From Pisolithus tinctorius (Eukaryota; Basidiomycota; Agaricomycetes; Boletales; Pisolithaceae): a stretch of DNA of 64,000 nt. The stretch is taken from positions 248,001 through 312,000 of the forward strand of contig JANFAH010000035.1 of assembly GCA_024663395.1 (NCBI GenBank). The letters are read 5' to 3'. The number at the start of each line of letters is the position of its first letter. The first letter of the stretch is position 1. Below the pieces are notes generated by a model. That model saw only the letters and a program-made list of their open reading frames with translations, was not told where the DNA came from and ran no database searches. Positions 10,698-21,836 of this stretch are shown here, piece by piece. Position numbers and translations under genes: made by a program.

Positions 10698-13600
10698 TTA
10701 TCCCCCTTCATTTAAATTAAAGCTATGTAAAAAATGTGCTGGGATACCACCTGTTGCAGAAGATCTACTAAGAGTTGAAGTCCCCTGCTGGGCAGCTGAG
10801 GACCTAGGATCAAGCTGGTGCTGTGGGTGGCCCACCACTGCAGTAAGTGCATGGTGGGGATTGTCTGGTAATTTTTGCTGGGGGGCTTGCAAATGTCCTG
10901 GATGGTACTGTGGGTAGGCCATCCAAGGGGGTGCATGGAGGGGGGGGGCTGGTAGATGTAATGACTGGTGTTGTGAAGGCCATGCCATATGGGTTGGCTG
11001 CTGTGGTATATGCAACATTCTATAGCCCAGGTTGGTTGCAGAATGTGCAGGGGCAGTAAGCATGGCATTGAGTTCTCCACCATGGCTCCTATCTGCAGTG
11101 TTCATTCCATCACTCCTGGGCCCTTCCTTTTCAACCACTGATTCTTCTGCCCTCCCCTTCCCTTTTTGCCTTGTTGATTTTACAGAACCTGCTACTGATG
11201 TAGATGCCACAGGGGTTTCCTTGTTCCCATGTTCAGCAATAGCTGCCTCCTTGGTATTTCCCCTTTTTTGACTATGCACAACCTTGGCTGCATTTAGTCA
11301 TAGTGAGTGATGGTCAACAACAATGGAAGAGCCAATTTGACTGTGGAGAGCCTTTGGAATGACAGCAGAAATGAGCTGATAGTTGTGCAATGCATGAGTA
11401 TTGAGGAGATAAGCATTTGTTGATGCATGGACAACAGTGGGGTGCATCTTTGTTGTCTCAACATGCTCTTGTTGAATGGGCACATGTTGCATTTCTTTGC
11501 AGTTTTTCCCCTCTGCCATACAGTCATGTTGCACGTTGACCACACACAATATATCCTTCCAAAAGATGAGTACCATGTAACAATAACTCCAACAATCTAC
11601 ATACCTCTGGAGTGACTACAAGTTGGTGGATAGTTTCTGGAAGCCTGAGCTGTGGCACATGAAGGGTTGGATGAAGTTCAGGCAAAAATTTAAAACAGTG
11701 CACAGCAATGTGTTGTGCATGGTGTTTCCCATGTGGAACAAGGATTTCATCCACCATAGCCACACAAAGCTGAAGACATTTATCAGCAATGGTTGTGCCT
11801 CCTTGGAATATACTTACCCCCATGTCTTCAGGAGCTTTTTTCAAGCTGTTATGCTTAACAACAACATGACTTCCAACAGCTGCTTTATCAAGGCTGACAG
11901 TAGTAAATGCCAGGCATTTATAGTAGAGGCTACTTCTTTTTGACACTTGACTATCTTCACCAGGCATGTTGATGGTTGCAGATAAAGTCAGGTGCCACTG
12001 AATGCATGGGGAGATCTTGCTTCTCTTTCCTTGATCCCCTGGAATTGTTGGTAATTGTGCATAGCCTGTCAAGCACTGAGTGAATATGTCAATACTACAG
12101 CAAATAGGCAAGCCTACCAGGTGATTTCTCAGATGAACTGGGCAATCCTAACTAATGGGACTGCTCTGGATGTGCTTTCAAGAATGTTGTGATGTGTTCC
12201 CCTGCATGCACCCATTTCTTCATCTTCTCATCATACCAATGCCCCCCAGTGACCATATGTTTGATAATATCTTGGCCTGAAAATGCTTGGCAAGTATCAT
12301 GGCTTGGTGCCTGTTGATTGCTATAAATTGATGCCAACCAGAAGACATGGTTAAATGATTCATATCATTCAGTGGAGAATAGAATTGCAGGCCCAAAGCG
12401 TCGAATGTAGTCAGGAAGGTGGAGAAGGAAGTGAAACTTGGCCTTGGTAATCAGGATGCTGGGAGCACACTGGGCACTAATGCTGAGAAAGTTCTGAATT
12501 GTGTGAGTTAATGTTGTCTGAAATTTATTAATGCCATGAACAATCAATGCATCAGTGCACTCACCAAATATTCATCCACATCATCAATGGCTGTCTGCCA
12601 TAGGAGTACAACCAATTCACCAATCAGTGTCCAGCCATCCAAGACATGTTGTGGGACAAGGTCATATATTAGATATGGCATGACCTGGGCAAGGCTTTTG
12701 AAGTGCTTTCCAATAAGTCCACCCTTGTAATGACAAATATACTCTGCTCCAAGTGTAGGTGAGTTGAGACCATCTTTGTTAATGGACTCCAGCCATGCCT
12801 TGAAGAGGTTGAGTTGTTGGGCCTTCTCAAGAATATAGGTGGTCAGTCCCCAGAAGTATTTAACAATACCAAGAAGAATAGTGTGGAGGATTTCTGTTGG
12901 TGTATCCTGATGGATGTTGACACCAGGCATTCCAAGAAGTGGATTTATATGGTCATCAAGAGACAGACCACCCAATGCCAGTTCAAATTCCTTTTCCAGC
13001 TGCACCTGAACCTCTGCTTCAGGCTTGGCTGGTACTCCTGCCTTGCGCTTTCTCAACTGCTTCCCAAGCTCCAATAAATGGTTTATGATAGACATTGACA
13101 CTGGGTCATGTGTGCCAGAACTGGCAACTGCACCCTTGAGTTTCTCTGTTCCCCCAGGCAGCTTAGCCAACTCCACCTGCTTCTTGATCTCTGCTAATGT
13201 TCTTTCAGGGGTGTGGAGTTCACCACACTGGACTAAAAGTAGGTCAGTCATCCAATGTGACATGGACTGTACACACCTTAAATAGATTCATATAGCCAGA
13301 GTCAGACATCTTCTCTTGATTTGTTCCACCAACATTACATGTCCTGCGGAAGTAGTTGCAATGAAGTCCTGCATGGCTGCACTCCTCTGCCTGCATTGGA
13401 TTGTCTCCTGCAATGAAAACATTGTATGCAATGAGCATGACCTCTGTTTTGTTCTTGCAGTCCCAGGTGATGACTCCCTCCTCCATTGTTTTCCTAATTA
13501 TGACAGAGTCAGAAATCAATTGAACTCTGGACAATTTGGTACTCACCTTACAGATTTTGACACACCATTCATGAGCTCTAAGGGTGTAGCATGTGGTGAT

Positions 13601-14880
13601 GATGTAACAAAGTGAATGCAAAATTCCTTCTCAACCATTTCCCTTGGCATGGATGCATTGGACATATAGACAACATGATGCTTGTTCCATTGTTTTGATA
13701 TGTTGCCTGAGACATCATCCATGAACAGGATGAGAGGGACAGAAAGCACTAAACGACCTCCAGACTTGATATGGAGTGGATTTGGCATAAGTTTTCCAAA
13801 GCATGCTGAGGACTCTACAAAAACATTTCCACCAATAAAAAACATGCCAAAAGGAAAAACTCACCTGTAAAGCCATTTTTGAATTCATCATTGTTTGCCT
13901 GGATATCTGTAAAGGTACGAAAAAATGTTGTGATGGGAGTAATGACTTGTTCTGGATCAACAGAAAAGCCAATCTATCCAGTGTCAGTCAGTCATGCAGC
14001 AGCTCATCACAACTCAGGTCACTTACATCAGTGCATGAAACTGAATGGCCAATTGCCAGGATCTCTGGGTCTTGCTCAGCATTCTTCTGCACACAGAAGA
14101 ACTTTGTTGGAATAAAATAAGCCCCATTGCTTTTTTGCAAAATTTCATCAACAAAGTATACATTGCTTCCAACCTTAACACTTGGTGGTGCAAGACCTTG
14201 TGGAAGACCATGCAGCATTTTCTCCCCATGATAAACCTGAGACATTTTTCCTTCACCTTCCTCTGGGAAGTCCTGCATAGTAAGGCGTGTAAGTGGGTTG
14301 GAATAATCCTGAGATGAAATACAAGTAAGCACTGGGCTGGGCATGAGTGATTCATACTCTTACCATTGCAATTAATTTTGCAACTGAATTCATGTAGAAT
14401 GTTGTGCCAGATGGCACTGTAACCTTTTCAGTTGGATCCCCCATCAACTTCTTTATCCTTTGGTATGTTTTCTTCATACTGTAGAGAGATGGGATACCAG
14501 TTACCCCAATGGCACATGCCCAACCTAAGATTGCTCTTTTCTGGACCTCAGAGAAACACAGATGTGGTGAGCTAAACAGTAGATGAGTTCTAAACTCCTG
14601 TAAACTCCACTGCTTTAACAACTCATTATCTTGAATAAGACAATTTAATTCATACCATCATGTTTGACCATGGATAGGTTGGGCAGTCAGTGGGCACTTC
14701 TTCTGGTGAGACAAATTGGTTTGGAGTGTTTGGAGCTGCAGCAGAAATATTAGTCTTCACCCCTAAAGACAAAGGTAAACATACTTATCACATCCTCACA
14801 TTCAAGATCACTCCAGTGTGGATCTCCATCTTCATCAAAACTTGTATCCATCTCAGTCCCCAATTCTTCACCTGATGCTG
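10698..14880 (-). pseudogene. Large multi-exon protein of an unclassified Agaricomycete transposon family
   Basis: Exon pieces in order are: acidic 14880-14779 (EMDTSFDEDGDPHWSDLE) ending at a GTATGT donor; 14765-14655 (APNTPNQFVSPEEVPTDCP); 14621-14352; 14344-13988; 13845-13543 (ILFMDDVSGNISKQWNKH); 13620-13244 (GDNPMQAEECSHAGLHCNY, then CNVGG); 13263-12544 (INPLLGMPGVNIHQDTPTEI and HYKGGLIGKHFKSLAQVMP); 12547-12365; 12337-12152; 12111-11524; 11576-11301. An in-frame TGA at 11300-11298 follows, then a Pro/His/Gln-rich tail to 10698. I recognise this as a very abundant hypothetical protein of Agaricomycete genomes. Its copy number implies a mobile element, but the transposase class is unassigned; the YDIACQW motif of KDZ transposases is not seen. 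The TGA is probably CGA-derived. Confidence 0.6.
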
Positions 14881-14913
14881 GCAATGGGCATGAGAATAAT
14901 GACTCTCCCCTCT

Positions 14914-15316
14914 GCTGTTCAGGCTGCACATATAATGTGTGTGGCTGTTCCCTCTCCTGTCACTTCCCAAACTGTTTGCAGTGTGCTCAATTCTGCATCC
15001 TTGAAGGTTGTAGTCAAGCAGGAGAATGATCCTGCAAACACTTCCCTACCATTTTCCACACAAATTTCCTTACATCTGGTTCAATACTATTCATCCTGGG
15101 CTCAACTGACCAGATTACCCTAGTGTGGTCATCCACAGTCCAGTTTTGGTGCTGAAGAGCAAAGGCAAGTCACTGTTGTGTATGCTTGCAAGACAAGAGT
15201 GGCATCTCCTGCTTGACAATCACCTTCAAGGATGCAGAATTGAGCACACTGCAAACAGTTTGGGAAGTGACAGGAGAGGGAACAGCCACACACATTATAT
15301 GTGCAGCCTGAACAGC
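14914..15316. repeat. 112-bp nearly perfect inverted repeat with about 180-bp spacer
   Basis: The left arm 14914-15025 and right arm 15205-15316 are reverse complements almost throughout (left begins GCTGTTCAGGCTGCAC, right ends GTGCAGCCTGAACAGC). The few differences lie near the inner end. Transcription would give a long hairpin. It lies just upstream of the first exon of the large transposon-like gene. Confidence 0.9.
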
Positions 15317-15330
15317 ATTTTCAGCTCTTC

Positions 15331-15690
15331 CAGAGGTCATACTGGTGAATATTCTCCTCTGCCAGGAGAAGAAGGCTGGTAAGGATGTCCTAGTTTGTGG
15401 TTTTCCTTAATCTAGCTGGAACTCTTTGATGACCATGGCCATAGTAGAGCTCCCCTGACCAGTTGTGGAGGAGATTTGATGAGCAGAAAGCCCAGATTCA
15501 GAAAGAAGGTGGATATTTGCTCTAGCAGAGGCAAAAATGCATTTCATGGTGAAGTAGGGTTAGCTGAGTGGGACCCAAGCCATTTTTATGGCTCAGGATT
15601 ATGTACATTACATAATCAGTCAGGGTTGAAGCAAAAAATCCCTCAGAAGTTGTCAAATCTTTATGTTATTTACTAAATAATGACTGACAA
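15331..15690. other. Non-coding stretch between inverted repeat and MITE
   Basis: It has only short frames and no recognised domain or repeat family. It may be the terminal region of the two-gene transposon-like unit. Confidence 0.35.
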
Positions 15691-15696
15691 GATCAT

Positions 15697-15908
15697 GCTC
15701 AAAAAAGTGTCCCAATGACATGTCATTTTAAAATGGTTATATCTTGGTGGCATGTCAACCAAATTACATAAGCAAGCCCTTATTGTCAAGGCAACGGTTA
15801 GTGCTACCTTTCATCCTGCAGGAGTTTGAACTAATTCCTATTGGCTCTCTCATAAATCTCAACTCTTTCCAAAATCACCAAACATTGGGACACTTTTTTG
15901 AGCCACTG
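15697..15908. mobile_element. MITE with Tc1/mariner-like terminal inverted repeats
   Basis: A 21-bp TIR at 15697-15717 (starts GCTCAAAAAAGTGTCCC) is perfectly inverted at 15883-15903. The right end extends through CACTG to a TA dinucleotide at 15909, which is the Tc1/mariner target. The left extension is degraded. There is no coding capacity in about 212 bp. It lies against the truncated start of LTR copy B, in line with insertion at a TA in that LTR. Confidence 0.7.
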
Positions 15909-15910
15909 TA

Positions 15911-17417
15911 TGCATTTCTACAGCACTCCATCCATCAGATGCTCATTTCACTAAGTCCATCAATCATGGCCACCTCTTTGTTGATTGTCTTGCTTGTCTC
16001 ATTTGCCAGAGACAGTGGCTATGTATATCTGCCAGGCATTCCCACCAGCTGCCATCCTGAAGCCCCCCAGTTCATCCTGTCATGTCAGCCCCATCTTGTC
16101 CCATGCAGCTTGGTCAGTGTGTTCTCCTTGTCAGTATGACTTCCAGAAGGACATTCTTTGGTTGCCTCCGGTCTGTCACTTGGTTAGAAAGGTCTTATGT
16201 GGTTGTTTCAGTCTCCCCAGTTGGTGAAGCATATGGATCATTCCTCCCTGCTCCCTGCACTGTCTTCATTCCAATCTCATCCATCATTCTTCCCACACTG
16301 TGACAGCTGCAGCATAATCTACTGTTCTCCAGCCTCTCTGATCACATTCATGACAGGTATGATGTGCATCTTGCCTTCTTACTGCAAGATCCAGCAGAAG
16401 ACATCCCCCCTTCTCCTCCTCCTCCATCAGAACCCCATTCATGAAGCTTTTGTTAACTTTGCTGAGAGGATGAAAGGGTGGGAGATACAATCACTTATGC
16501 TCCCATTGCCCCACAGACCCCCAATTCCCTAGCCCCCTTTGACACCTGACTCATGCCCTTCAATTCTGGAATTAATACTTCCCTATCTGGAAACACCATC
16601 CATTTATCATGCCATCTTTGGGTCTAGAGATGTCTCTGCCAAGATCTGACTTGCATCACCACCCCCTAATGTGATATCAGTGCACTTACTCAGTTTCTGA
16701 CTCCATTTGACTCATTTTGTGATATTTTGACTGTCCTTGACTCATTCATTGCCAATACTTACCAATCTTCTTTGCTTGCTTACTTTTCATTTCTTGCTTA
16801 CTCATCATGATTACTCAGTCCTCACTCATTACTTACCAAGTGTTTGTGCCTTGTTTGTCACAAGCTGTGCTCCCCCCACAGTATATAAACCCCCATGTAC
16901 TTAGCTACAACCCCAGTGAACCAGAAGTCACTCAGCAGTCAGTTCAGCTCAGCTCAGCATAACTCATTGTCAACAGTTGAGGCTCATTCAGAAGAGTCTA
17001 TCTGTCTTCATTCATATCATTGGTAGTTGAGGCTCCACAAGGGGTCTACCTACCATCATTCATTACCTGAAGCTTCATCCTCACTTAGTCAGCAAGTTTG
17101 CTTAGTCATCCATTCACTCCTGTGTAACTCATCATTGACTTGCACCAGAAGCACATCCTATCAAAGTCCATTACTCCAGAGTACTTTTGGCTGAACACCT
17201 TTACCCTGTTCAGCATCCCCCATCCAGTCATCACTCACTCATCTTCTCCTGCATAACTTGTCATTGACTTGTGCCAGGAGCACCTGCCATTGAACTCCCC
17301 CCCATATTAGATTCTTCTGCACTCCAGGTTCCACAGAGGCAAACCACCACTCACTCTTATTTGTCTTTGGTGTTGGATTTGGTTGGTTTTCACCAGCTTT
17401 CCACACTTTGACTCACA
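15911..17417 (+). repeat. Solo LTR copy B, 5' truncated
   Basis: It matches copies E and F from the TTTCTACAGCACTCCATCC tract to the family terminus TTTGACTCACA at 17417. It keeps the TATATAAACCCCC box near 16880 and the GTTGAGGCTC repeats of the downstream part. The internal ORF is frameshifted near 16080. The first roughly 380 bp of the LTR are missing, and the MITE lies at the break. Confidence 0.8.
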
Positions 17418-17821
17418 GCAGTAAGTATAGTAAAGTAAACAGAAAGGTATCATACTCACCTCAGTCACACACAGACAGCAACAATGTCAGAGGTGATGGG
17501 GTTTACAGTGTAGAACTAAATACTGTAGTTGTAACAAAAGATGTGAAACACCAGGTGTTGAACCCATCTACATGCAATAAGTATTGTCTCATTGTGAGAC
17601 ATGCTATGGTCTTCATGGATGACAAGAAGACACACACATAAGTGCGAGACACTGTAGATACAATAAACATAAGGGTGCAGAGAGTTTGTTGTGCATTCAG
17701 TAATAGTGGTTGCATGTTCAGTAATAGTGCTAAGTAAGAAAAGGTTTAAAGCAGAAGGTAGTTCTCATGACCCAGAGCAGACATGTCTGGAATGGACTAT
17801 GTGCAACTTGCCAAATCTAAC
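17418..17821. other. Non-coding, A-rich stretch
   Basis: Only short frames are present. I see no domain, tRNA or strong repeat. It separates LTR copy B from a second small piece of the same LTR family. Confidence 0.35.
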
Positions 17822-17965
17822 ACAGTTCAGTGCATAACTCATCATCAACAATTGAGGCTCATTCAGAAGAGTCTATCTGTCTTCATTCATATCATTGGTA
17901 GTTGAGGCTCCATGAAGGGGTCTATCTACCTCCATCATTCATCTGAAGCTTTATCCCCACACTTA
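17822..17965 (+). repeat. Small fragment of the TGTCACAC-family LTR (downstream of TATA)
   Basis: It matches about 16955-17085 of copy B: the GCATAACTCAT, GTTGAGGCTCATTCAGAAG and GTTGAGGCTCCA segments in the same order. It is joined directly to Helitron coding sequence, so it is a rearrangement product or a transduced piece. Confidence 0.7.
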
Positions 17966-18345
17966 CATCAAATTCATTGGCTCTGGAGCTGCAGCGAAAG
18001 CGTTGACTTACTATGTTAGTGATTACATTACCAAAAATGATTTACAGGTTCATGTAGGACTTCAAGTGATCTGTGCAGTGATTGACAGCCACCAAAAGCA
18101 TTTCATGAATGATGTCGAGTCATCATCCTCTGTGTGTGAACATAACTTGCTGACAAAGACTGTAAATGCCATGATGGGTAGGTGTGAGGTTTCGCATCAG
18201 CAAGTTATGAGTTGCCTGATTGGTGGTGGAGATTTTTATATGGCTCATGTTTTCTGCACTGTCCACTTTTATGAATTTGTGGATATAGCCATTGTGCATG
18301 AGTGCCACATTGATGGCAAGTGTGAATGTAAGGGACAGACCTTTT
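17966..18345 (+). pseudogene. Helitron Rep-helicase fragment
   Basis: The plus-strand frame from about 18003 has the motifs YYVSDYITKNDL, LLTKTVNAMMGRCEVS and LIGGGDFYMAH. These match the region between the Rep nuclease and the helicase in rolling-circle Helitron proteins, where relatives read roughly TDYITK and LGGGDHYTSH. Only about 110 residues remain. The HUH motif and Pif1 helicase are absent. Cys at positions where Arg is common suggests CGN to TGN decay. Confidence 0.75.
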
Positions 18346-18440
18346 CTGATTGCCCTGGTAATCTTTACAGATCCACTTGCACAGCACATATGTTGCATGG
18401 TGCTCTGTCCATTGTAGGAAAAGTCCAAGTAGCTGTATAA

Positions 18441-19374
18441 TATGAGCTAAATGGCTTAGATAACAACAATAAAAATGAAGGGAACAAAATGTTCATCCCA
18501 AGGGATTCTGGACTGTTGAGACTAGGAGGTGAGACCCAGCGCTTTGTAGCAGTAGTGTTTAGTGACGTGTGCAGCATGGTCTGTGGAATAGTACTGGTGA
18601 TGCAAGCGGTGCAAGCAGTATACATAGTTCATGCATGGTGGGATGTGAGACATGTGGTGTAGACAAAGCCAAAAAGAAACTTGTGGTGACCTTCTGAGTG
18701 CCAAAAGGTATCATTCTGTACCTAAGTACAGGGCTTTATAGTCCAGGCAAACCCAGAACCTAAGTAAGACAAGGTACAGTAAAGGAAAGCCACGCGACAG
18801 CGCATACACAGAAGACAGGCCAAAACAGAGGCTGAGGGTATACTACAAGCACTAAGGAATAGAGACCATGACAAGAGAAAGAGTCCGAGGGAAAAAGCGA
18901 CCAGAGCACAGCGGCCACGAGTATAGCACTGTGCAAGAGGGAGTGAGGGCATGGGAAGGTAGCACACAAACAATGGCAAACGTGAGAGGGGAGTGGATGT
19001 AACAGTAGTCATGGAATGGTTAATGATAGGGGCTTATGCGTCCAGGGAATGCAGATTCCTCACACCTGCAGGGGACTTAGATGCTGACTGTCCCTGGTCA
19101 GCCATGTGGCATGGAGGACATAAATAGCTTGCCATGTGGTGATGGCAATGGTGTGGTGCCAAGGGTTCAAGAACACCGGCAAGTTCCGTGTGGAAGCGAA
19201 GGAAGCATAGAGCCGAGGGACATGAGAAGGCTGTTGAATGCTGCGTATAGGCATCCGGACCGATGACATAAGCACCTCATGGCTGCTAAGTATATATTTG
19301 TTAGTGCACAGCTCAAACCTTTGCATCGATTTGATTCTCCCCCCCCATCATCAACTGCCTCTCTCACTCTAGTC
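18441..19374. other. Non-coding stretch, possible promoter region of the next gene or LTR remnant
   Basis: No domain was recognised. It contains a GGGGACTT then GCTGACTGTCCC hairpin-like motif at 19083-19102 that recurs at 21678-21695, and a TATATAT-like element near 19291 upstream of the following ORF. The two motif copies flank the Cys-rich gene and may mark the ends of one unit. Confidence 0.4.
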
Positions 19375-20953
19375 ATGTCCACTAACTGTGCCCCTCGTCT
19401 GTCGCAACTCGTATGTGTGGCCACTCCCAACCCGATTGAAGCAGAGAAGGCCTCACTGAGGGAGAAGTTTGTTGCTGCCTCTGCAGCTCTGGTTGCTGAG
19501 GCCAAGTGCCTCCCGGATGACAAGGAGGAATTGTGGGAGGAGAAAGTGATGTGGATGCGCAGATGGGAGCAGAGGACAGTAAGTGTCCAACACCTTTGAG
19601 GCTCACAGTACTGACTGTTTTCCAGGGAGAAGTGTTCCCCCTCGTCGAGCGCAGGCAAGCATTGGGAATCGACACCAAAATAGATGCAGCAGATGGTCCC
19701 ACAGTAGCAGAGGCTGACGAGGCCTATGAGAGGTGGGTGTCCGAGGAGATCGTGCAGGGGAGAGCAGATGAAGATGTGAGGATGGAGGAGGAGGCTTTGC
19801 AGGTTGTCAAAGAACAAGGTACGAGTCTCATGGTGCCTGTGGCGACAGAGAAGATGTCACATGTCGAAGTGGTGTCCTGGCCGGTGTAGGAATAGGTAAA
19901 ATAGATGTACCTAGTAATAGTAATAGTCAGTAATGGGCGAGTTTAGTGCTCGACCCAAAAGGGAGGTTCTCTCTGGAGAAAGAAGTGTAGTAAAAATGTA
20001 AAAAAATGCGAACTAGAAAAAAGATACTTAGCTGTGCCTGTCTAATACTCTTGCCAGTCCTCCTGGCACTTTGGGTACTCCCCAAAGTAATAAATCTAAC
20101 TTCGAAAACTCACCGAAATGCGAGACTAAATCACCCTACTACTGAGGGCCTGTGACATGTACTTGGTTGTATGGTAAACTGAACTCGCGCGAACACAGCA
20201 CATGCGCTTAGTCAGCGACACGGCTGCTCGTCACCAAGTCCAGGGGTACAAACACAAAAACAAAGGCAAGAAATAAAACAAGTCCTTCCACCCCTAAACT
20301 CCTGACCAAGACAGATTCTCCTAGGGAACTCGAACTCGTTCCCTACACCGGTTCGCAAGGTAAGTGTGCATTTGTAACAGTGCAGTAGCAGCTAACACCT
20401 GGATGAAAAGCAGTCGCAGCAAACCATCGTGGAGAGTGAAGACGAGGACGAGCCCAAGATCATCATCCCACCCGGTTCAATTCTCCACAAGGTGCCCTGC
20501 GCATGCTGCATGGTCAAGAACACCGCATGCACAGGTCCGGTCGGGTGCACATGCAATGGCTGCGCATGGATGAAGCAGGGGTGTGAAAAGTTGATGAAGG
20601 CCACGGGAAAGAAAGTGCAGGCAGGCGCATCCATCAGTGAGTGGCAACTTTACTTCAGGAGGGTTCCAGCTGACATCAAGTAGCACAGTCCTCAAAGGCT
20701 GCAAAGGCTGGCCCCTCCAAGAGGGGCCACAGATGACAACAACAATGACAATGAGGTGGAAGTGGTCGAGAGCCACATGCATGTGAAGGGGAAGGCACCA
20801 GTGCACAGTTGGCTCGATCCCAAGGTCACAGCTGACCTCTTGCAGTCGTTGAGGCTGTTGCACGCAGAGGCCACAGAGTTGCACACTGCCTACCTTTGAC
20901 TTCAGGTGCACATGGATCAGCTCGCCGAGGCACTGGAGAAAATTGGGGTGGAG
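19375..20953 (+). pseudogene. Decayed hypothetical gene: coiled-coil-like N-part and Cys-rich C-part
   Basis: Exon 1 (19375-19578) and exon 2 (from 19626) join in frame across a 47-bp GT-AG intron. They give an Ala/Glu-rich helical protein that stops at 19889. Further downstream, 20429-20683 encodes an acidic start (ESEDEDEPKIIIPPGS) and a CX2CX5CX5CXCX2CX6C pattern (within VPCACCMVKNTACTG and CTCNGCAWMKQGC). The same frame continues after a TAG to 20953 with DPKVTADLLQSLRLLHAEA and one more TGA at 20897-20899 in a Leu-x-Leu context, again TGA where CGA is likely. The pattern recalls Cys-rich proteins that are multicopy in mushroom genomes. The function is unknown. Whether the two parts form one gene is inference. 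Confidence 0.45.
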
Positions 20954-21836
20954 TAGAAATGTCTGTAGTTAGTTTAGACTTGTTGCATTGCCCAACCCGC
21001 ATGTCAGCACACATCGTGCTGAATATACTGCTTTTCTTGCTTCTGTGCAAAGTTGCGAATGACTCGAAGTGCTTGAAGATGTTCCACGGGACAGTGTGGC
21101 CACAGTAGGATATGATGTGCAGGGTACCACCTGACTTGTCTTCTTCATGTGACTTTTGACTTCTCTCAACAGTAAGTCCTTGTGAAATGATCTTGATGGT
21201 AGGATGTGATGGAATGGTGGAGAGAGAGCGGAGGGACTGTTTATTGGGTAACTGTGATGGTCTTTGGGTATTAATTGTAAGGAAGCGGAAGGAGAATTGA
21301 AGGAAAAATGGATCACGGGGCGCATGCTGACTGCACGATCAAAGAAGAAATGCATGGGGTGGTTGCAAGTGTCCACAGTATAGAGCAGCTGAGGACAGCA
21401 TCACCAAGACTAGTAAGAGAGATAGGAGAGACGTTGTTTTGGCTATATATTTATTCAGGGTTTTGTTATTTTTCTGGATGGTTTTGGACTTTTTGTAAGT
21501 GGTTTTTATGTTTTTTGAGTGAGGACTAGCTATCAGCAGAATCACCGGACAAAACCCGGGGTGGAATAGAGGTCTCCAGACAAAACCCAGGGTGAAACAG
21601 ATAAAAGGAAACGAACTATGTCTGATATTGTGTGGAGCAAGTGGTATGCTGGTCACCCCTGTGGGGGACTTTGAACGCTGACTGTCCCCAGTCAGTATGG
21701 AAGAAGGAACGAGGGTAGCAGAAGAAGCCACAGGGAGGTGGGCGAAGCCGTGGAAGGAGGTATGGGTATCGTGGGAGAAGAGGGTATGGGGGAATAGCGT
21801 GATGGACAGACTGTGGACACTGGAAAGGATGGATAG
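20954..21836. other. Non-coding region 3' of gypsy element 3
   Basis: I see no coding sequence. It probably includes the 3' end of element 3, whose integrase stops near 21837, but no LTR pair could be matched. There is a 7-bp-stem palindrome at 21678-21695 (CTGACTG, 4-nt loop, CAGTCAG). Confidence 0.4.

Noticed and set aside
9202..14880. Assignment to KDZ (Kyakuja/Dileera/Zisupton) transposons
   Set aside because: No YDIACQW-type motif or CxC zinc domain was found; the conserved blocks fit a different multicopy family.
18722..19012. Minus-strand hydrophobic 96-aa ORF as a membrane protein
   Set aside because: No supporting homology; hydrophobicity arises from pyrimidine-rich sequence and no start context or neighbour supports it.
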